Shown: in pieces, positions 5,083 to 6,238 of the stretch
Layout of the letters: each line of letters starts with the position of its first letter
Position numbering within the stretch: the first letter of the stretch is position 1
Source: Prevotella sp. UBA3675
GTDB taxonomy: Bacteria > Bacteroidota > Bacteroidia > Bacteroidales > Bacteroidaceae
NCBI GenBank assembly: GCA_002372235.1
Contig: DFJI01000046.1
Span: 1 to 6,238, forward strand
DNA: 6,238 nucleotides
Reading direction: 5' to 3'
Notes under the pieces: generated by a model
What the model was told of the DNA's origin: nothing
What the model saw: the letters and a program-made list of their open reading frames with translations, nothing else
The model's database searches: none
Translations under genes and position numbers: made by a program

Positions 5083-6238
5083 ATGACAATCATTGACTTT
5101 ATCAACCAACTGAACGATGCCCTTTGGGGCTACGTACTGATTCTCGCACTCGTGGGCTGCGGTCTGTGGTTCACCGTGCGCATGGGCTTTGTTCAGTTCC
5201 GCATGCTGGGCGAAATGCTGCGCCTGCTCACCGAATCGACCGCCCGCCCCGGTGGCCATGAATCATCGCCGTCGGCCAGTGCCGATTCGGACATGAAGCA
5301 CATCTCCTCGTTTCAGGCTTTTGCCGTGTCGCTCGCCTCGCGCGTAGGCACGGGCAATCTGGCCGGTGTGGCCACCGCCATTGCCGTGGGCGGTCCGGGG
5401 GCAGTGTTCTGGATGTGGGTCATGGCCCTCTTCGGCTCAGCCACGGCCTTTGTTGAATCCACGCTTGGCCAGTTGTTCAAGCGCCGTCATGCCGAATCAT
5501 TCATAGGCGGACCTGCCTACTACATTGAGCGCGGACTGCACTGCCGCTGGATGGCCGTGCTCTTTGCCGTGCTCATCACCATGACCTTCGGACTGGCCAA
5601 CAACTCCGTGCAGACCAACACCATCTGCGGAGCTATGGAGGGAGCCTTCGGGTGGAGCCCCGTGACGGTGGGCGTGGTGCTGGCCGTGCTCACCCTCGCC
5701 ATCGTCTTTGGCGGCATACAGCGCATTGCGCGGGTCAGCTCGGTGCTCGTGCCCGTCATGGCCGTGGGCTATTTCCTCTTGGCGGTGGCCATCATCATCA
5801 TGAACATTCAGCACATACCCCATGTGTTCCGCGTCATCATCGACAGCGCCTTCGGCCTGCCTCAGGCTGTGGGCGGCACGGTGGGCGCGGCCATCATGAA
5901 CGGAGTGAAGCGCGGTCTGTTCTCAAACGAGGCAGGCGAGGGCAGTGCGCCCAACGTGGCCGCTACCGCCACCGTCAGCCATCCCGTGAAGCAGGGCTTC
6001 ATCCAGGCACTCGGCGTGTTCACCGACACGCTGGTGGTCTGCTCCTGCACCGCCTTCATCATCCTTATCAGCGGCATCTATGACAATCCGCAGCTCAACG
6101 GCATTGTGCTCACCCAGACTGCACTCGAGACGCAGGTGGGCGCTTGGGGGCCTGTGTTCATAGCCGTTGCCATCTTCCTCTTCGCTTATTCCTCCATCAT
6201 CGGCAACTACTACTATGGCGAGGCCAATGTGCGGTTCA
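5083..6238 (+). CDS. Sodium:alanine/glycine symporter, AGCS family (3' end missing)
   Basis: Inner-membrane secondary transporter that takes up alanine or glycine with Na+ (AGCS family, TC 2.A.25; AgcS/AlsT/DagA-like). The frame is open to the window edge, giving 385 codons; the family runs about 450-540, so perhaps 70-150 residues are missing. Family signatures are GYVLILALVGCGLWFTVR (residues 16-33, first membrane segment), SRVGTGNLAGVATAI (86-100), GGPGAVFWMWVMALFG (103-118), GGPAYYIERGL (142-152), KRGLFSNEAGEGSAPN (276-291), QALGVFTDTLVVCSCTAFI (308-326) and YSSIIGNYYYGEAN (369-382). Several hydrophobic segments lie between them. ATG 5083 is chosen because the next Met (residue 34) would delete the first membrane segment. 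Residues 50-75 form a polar Ser/Asp-rich loop. The gene is strongly GC-rich (45 G+C in the 60 bases at 5341-5400), unlike the cassette before it. The substrate (alanine, glycine or another small amino acid) cannot be resolved. Confidence 0.95.
   Translation, partial: MTIIDFINQLNDALWGYVLILALVGCGLWFTVRMGFVQFRMLGEMLRLLTESTARPGGHESSPSASADSDMKHISSFQAFAVSLASRVGTGNLAGVATAIAVGGPGAVFWMWVMALFGSATAFVESTLGQLFKRRHAESFIGGPAYYIERGLHCRWMAVLFAVLITMTFGLANNSVQTNTICGAMEGAFGWSPVTVGVVLAVLTLAIVFGGIQRIARVSSVLVPVMAVGYFLLAVAIIIMNIQHIPHVFRVIIDSAFGLPQAVGGTVGAAIMNGVKRGLFSNEAGEGSAPNVAATATVSHPVKQGFIQALGVFTDTLVVCSCTAFIILISGIYDNPQLNGIVLTQTALETQVGAWGPVFIAVAIFLFAYSSIIGNYYYGEANVRF

Noticed and set aside
5497..5823. Minus-strand open frame with a His/Asp/Glu/Gly-rich, metal-binding-looking product
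   Set aside because: It is antisense to the GC-rich symporter gene; the composition is what results from reading its Ala/Val/Met/Ile codons backwards. There is no promoter or start context.
5652..6083. Plus-strand 143-codon open frame overlapping the symporter
   Set aside because: It is low-complexity Arg/His/Gly-rich, a shadow of the GC-rich symporter frame whose family motifs are unmistakable.

Overview
The window comes from the chromosome of a Bacteroidota member, most likely order Bacteroidales and probably Prevotella-like. The evidence is three intergenic Bacteroidetes-type -7 boxes (TAnnTTTG, each followed by CA), A-rich translation starts with little Shine-Dalgarno signal, and a short Prevotella/Bacteroides-style C-terminal tail on a secreted glycosidase. 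All supported genes lie on the plus strand. The genus is inferred from style, not from a database match.

Layout. (1) Positions 1-2376 hold L-rhamnose catabolism: the 3' three-quarters of a rhamnulokinase gene (rhaB, cut by the left edge), then a complete L-rhamnose isomerase gene (rhaA, called rhaI in Bacteroides). A strong intrinsic terminator at 2399-2436 closes this unit. (2) Positions 2458-4135 hold a separately promoted gene for an exported GH105/GH88-type unsaturated glucuronyl or rhamnogalacturonyl hydrolase. A perfect 16-bp inverted repeat lies just after it. (3) Positions 4205-4884 hold a more AT-rich two-gene cassette that looks like a type II toxin-antitoxin module: a 120-residue acidic putative antitoxin overlapping a RelE/ParE-like toxin. 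The toxin reading frame is split between two frames. (4) Positions 5066-6238 hold a promoter and the 5' 385 codons of a GC-rich AGCS-family sodium:alanine/glycine symporter gene, cut by the right edge.

Functional logic. A GH105 enzyme removes the unsaturated uronic acid left by pectin lyases, typically from rhamnose. The isomerase converts L-rhamnose to L-rhamnulose, which the kinase phosphorylates. The first two regions therefore fit a rhamnogalacturonan/rhamnose-use neighbourhood, although a terminator and a new promoter separate them. The toxin-antitoxin cassette and the amino-acid symporter have no evident link to that pathway.

The main points of interest are the frame-split toxin (a frameshift mutation, a sequencing error, or possibly -1 programmed frameshifting at a GGGAAAG heptamer), the perfect inverted repeat whose 3' arm reaches the antitoxin promoter, and a symporter promoter placed so close to the start codon that the mRNA would be nearly leaderless. 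I see no convincing evidence of a wholly new system.
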